A stretch of 64,000 bases of DNA from Typhlomys cinereus (Eukaryota > Chordata > Mammalia > Rodentia > Platacanthomyidae): contig JALPQD010000160.1 in the NCBI GenBank assembly GCA_023101885.1, positions 62,001 to 126,000 on the forward strand. Reading direction: 5' to 3'. The translations under genes and the position numbers were made by a program. The number at the start of each line of letters is the position of its first letter. Within the stretch, counting starts at the first letter, position 1. Positions 57,979 to 64,000 of this stretch are shown piece after piece. Under the pieces are notes generated by a model. The model saw only the letters and a list, made by a program, of their open reading frames with translations. It was not told the DNA's origin and made no database searches.

Positions 57979-58270
57979 ATTTATTTTGGCTCTCAAAGGG
58001 AAAGGCGTGATGTCAGGAAAAGGAGGCAGCTGGGCGATAGTTAGTCCTGGGGAGGTTTATGTTGGTACTCTCTGCTGTCTCTTAATCTTCTCATTTTCAT
58101 TAAATCTTTCTGGAAGTGCCCTTGTAGGCACACCCTAAAGTCAGGCTCCCAGAATGCTTCTAAATACTTCAAACTGACAATCAAGATTAACCCCCACAAT
58201 ATCTATAACAGTATGTATGTAATCCCAGTAAAGGGCAGTCTTGAAATTTCCTGAAGAATTTTACTCATTC
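57979..58270. other. Unique sequence between polypurine tract and L1
   Basis: No gene or repeat recognised. Confidence 0.4.
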
Positions 58271-58282
58271 AAAAAATCTGCT

Positions 58283-59041
58283 TCATAGAAGGAATTTGGT
58301 AGTGTTCCTTCCTTTGCTATTTGATGGAATAGTTTAAGGAGTATTGGTGTTGTTAGCTCCTTAAATGTCTGGTAGAACTCTGTGCTGAATCCATCTGGTC
58401 CAGGACATTTTTTGGTGGGAAGATTCAAGATTACTTCCTTGATTTCCTCATATGTTATAGGACTATTTAAATAATTCACCACTTCCTGATTCAATTTAGG
58501 TAAGTTGTGTTTACTTAGGAATTCATCCATCTCTTTTGTGTTGTCATATTTCACAGAGTATAAATTTTTGAAATATGATGTTATAATTTTCTGGATTTCT
58601 TGGGTATCAGTAGTGATAACTCCATTTTCATTTCTAATTTTGTTAATTTGGGTTCTCTCTCTCTTGCTTTTGGTTAATTTAGCTAGGGGTGTATCAATCT
58701 TATTGATTTTTTCAAAGAACCAGCTTTTTGACTGGTTGATTTTCTGTATCGTTTTCCTAATCTCAATGTCGGATATTTCTCCCCTTATTTTGCTAATTTC
58801 CCTTCTGCTGCTTTTGGGATCGGATTGCTCTAGTTTCTCTAAAGTTTTAAGCTGCATTGTTAAGTTATTTATTTCTGATGTTTCCATTTTTTTTTTTTTT
58901 TTTTTGCTGTAGGCATTAAGAGCTATGAACTTACCTCTTAGGACAGCTTTCATTGGGTCCCAGAGATTTTGGTAAGTTGTATTTTCATTATCGTTCACTT
59001 TCAGGAAATCTTGAATTTCCTTTTTAATTTCTTCCTGAATC
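58283..59041 (-). pseudogene. L1 ORF2 fragment in the inverted 5' part
   Basis: A 245-codon open frame (58261-58998) encodes the region between endonuclease and reverse transcriptase: [38 protein letters not shown] and [16 protein letters not shown], ending at LPNSFYEA. It is nearly free of lesions and close to the 9.4-kb copy. A T-run at about 58890-58906, expanded against the homologous stretch at 13270-13277, adds lysine codons (KKKKK). It has no start of its own and is only an insertion fragment. Confidence 0.92.
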
Positions 59042-59779
59042 CAAAAAAAATCAACAAACCATAATCCAGAACTTCAGACTGCATATCAACCATCTGGAAC
59101 TAGGCCAGCCTAATCTCTCCCCATCCTGAAGCTCAGGGAAATTTGCGGAAGCGGGGGCGGTAAGATTGTAAGAGCACAAGGATGGGAGAAGCAATGATAT
59201 GCAAGATACTCCACACAAATTAGGGCCGAAGCAATCATAATTGGAGTTTGCATGCCCTGCGCAATGTCCAACACACTATTGACCCCACAAAGTCTAGTAT
59301 TTGCTAAAGGCACTAGGATCCTTGGAGGCAAGGATTGACAGTCACAGTAGTGTTCCTATGCTTAAGGGGAACACAGGAAAGTGTTCTGGGAAATGCCCCT
59401 GGGTCCTTGCACCTCATTGGAGAGAAGGACCCAGAGGAGAGTTTGGCATGCACATGAAAGGATGCTCTGAGGATGGGAGGGGGAGGCACTGGGGAACGGG
59501 GAGGGAGAGGGAGGGGAGGGGGAGGCACTGGGGGACGGGGAGGGAGAGGGAGGGGAGGGGGAGGCACTGGGGGACGGGGAGGGAGAGGGAGGGGAGGGGG
59601 AGGCACTGGGGGACGGGGAGGGAGAGGGAGGGGAGGGGGAGGCACTGGGGGATGGGGAGGGAGAGGGAGGGGAGGGAGAGGGAGGGGAGGGCAGCACAGG
59701 GCGGTGGGAGGTTGGAGGGAAGGAGGGGATCAGTGTATCTATTAAGTTTGTATGAGTGTAAAAAAAAAAGAAAAAAAGA
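59042..59779 (+). other. L1 3' UTR, sense part, with 39-bp minisatellite
   Basis: Sense 3' UTR from AAAAAAATCAACAAACCATA to the poly-A. Its G-rich tract contains a 39-bp unit repeated about five times (next entry). The end motif is GTATCTATTAAGTTTGTATG. Confidence 0.9.
59484..59678 (+). repeat. 39-bp G-rich minisatellite, five units
   Basis: AGGCACTGGGGGACGGGGAG recurs at 59484, 59523, 59562, 59601 and 59640, exactly 39 bases apart, followed each time by GGAGAGGGAGGGG-type sequence. Because 39 is 13 codons, several frames stay open on both strands (110-192 codons), producing repetitive Arg/Gly or Pro/Ser strings that are not genes. Other L1 copies have a single unit here. Confidence 0.96.
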
Positions 59780-59869
59780 AAAAAATCTGCTGACTTGTAC
59801 ATAAATAAACTCTGCTGCATCCTCAGCAAATGAGGAATAAAAAATATCTGAATTAAAAACAGTATCACC

Positions 59870-59945
59870 TGGATAGAAGGGAGAGGAGAGAGAGGAAAGC
59901 TGGGATGAATACTCAATATTCTTGTAAAAATAGGAAACAAAACAA
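59870..59945 (+). mobile_element. Old L1-type 3' end fragment
   Basis: GATAGAAGGGAGAGGAGAGA, CTGGGATGAATACTCAATAT with TCTTGTAAAAATAGG and an A-rich tail match the terminus seen at 9230-9280 and 20150-20222. Short and old. Confidence 0.55.

Positions 59946-64000
<4,055 letters not shown>

Larger units (their letters stand above)
58283..59779. mobile_element. L1 with 5' inversion (twin priming) and TSD
   Basis: The 12-bp duplication AAAAAATCTGCT lies at 58271-58282 and 59780-59791. The left part (58283-59041) is ORF2 sequence on the minus strand; the right part (59042-59779) is 3' UTR on the plus strand, ending CTATTAAGTTTGTATGAGTG and a poly-A tail. About 3 kb of the element between the two parts is missing. 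This inverted-5'-plus-sense-3' layout within one TSD pair is the signature of twin priming, so I treat it as one insertion. Confidence 0.93.

Noticed and set aside
57250..57996. Long open frames (up to 245 codons) on both strands
   Set aside because: They run through the GGAA polypurine tract, where stops on one strand are rare by composition. The products are low-complexity Lys/Glu/Gly or Ser/Leu/Pro strings.

Overview
This window is mammalian nuclear DNA, almost certainly from a rodent of the mouse-related clade. It holds LINE-1 (L1) copies of several ages, tRNA-headed SINEs of the B2/B3 type with the usual GGCTGGAGAG-GTGGCTCAG head, B1-like SINE remnants, and long CA/TG, GA and GGAA microsatellites in an AT-rich background. 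The body of the main SINE does not read like the mouse or rat B2 I know, so I suggest a non-murine lineage such as the jerboa, jumping-mouse or birch-mouse group, without being sure. I found no convincing host protein-coding exon, no processed pseudogene of a known gene, and no tRNA, rRNA or snRNA gene. The window looks gene-poor: intergenic or deep intronic.

Layout. 1-7.9 kb is mostly unique AT-rich sequence with one antisense L1 3' fragment (1585-2292), a SINE remnant and one clean SINE insertion with target-site duplications, TSDs (5836-6131). 7.9-16.5 kb is an old plus-strand L1 broken by two later insertions; the larger is a young 5.8-kb antisense L1 (9389-15184) carrying decayed ORF1 and ORF2. 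16.6-20.2 kb is a pile-up of an old medium-reiteration repeat, old L1 ORF2 and 3' UTR sequence, and a young L1 tail with a tiny 5' inversion (18000-18735). 20-43 kb is unique AT-rich sequence with scattered repeats, including short L1 insertions at 25.1, 38.5 and 40.3 kb. 43.1-45.9 kb is a second substantial young L1 on the minus strand with a perfect 16-bp TSD. 46-57 kb is mostly unique, with several SINEs and L1 tails. 57.3-58.0 kb is a GGAA-rich polypurine tract. 58.3-59.8 kb is a classic twin-primed L1 with a 39-bp minisatellite in its 3' UTR. The rest is unique apart from a TG/GA microsatellite.

How the parts relate. Nine or so fragments share one L1 3' UTR: a G-rich polypurine tract followed by a conserved GTGTACCTATTAAGTTTGTATGAG end and an A-rich tail. 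Five carry identical or near-identical TSDs, so the family has been active recently in this lineage. The two long copies show a lineage-specific trait that shorter, older copies lack: a 39-bp piece of the ORF2 C-terminal coding region is copied into the 3' UTR. The L1s presumably supplied the machinery that mobilised the B2-like SINEs, whose TSDs look the same. I see no new multi-gene system; the interest lies in retroelement structure and insertion mechanics.
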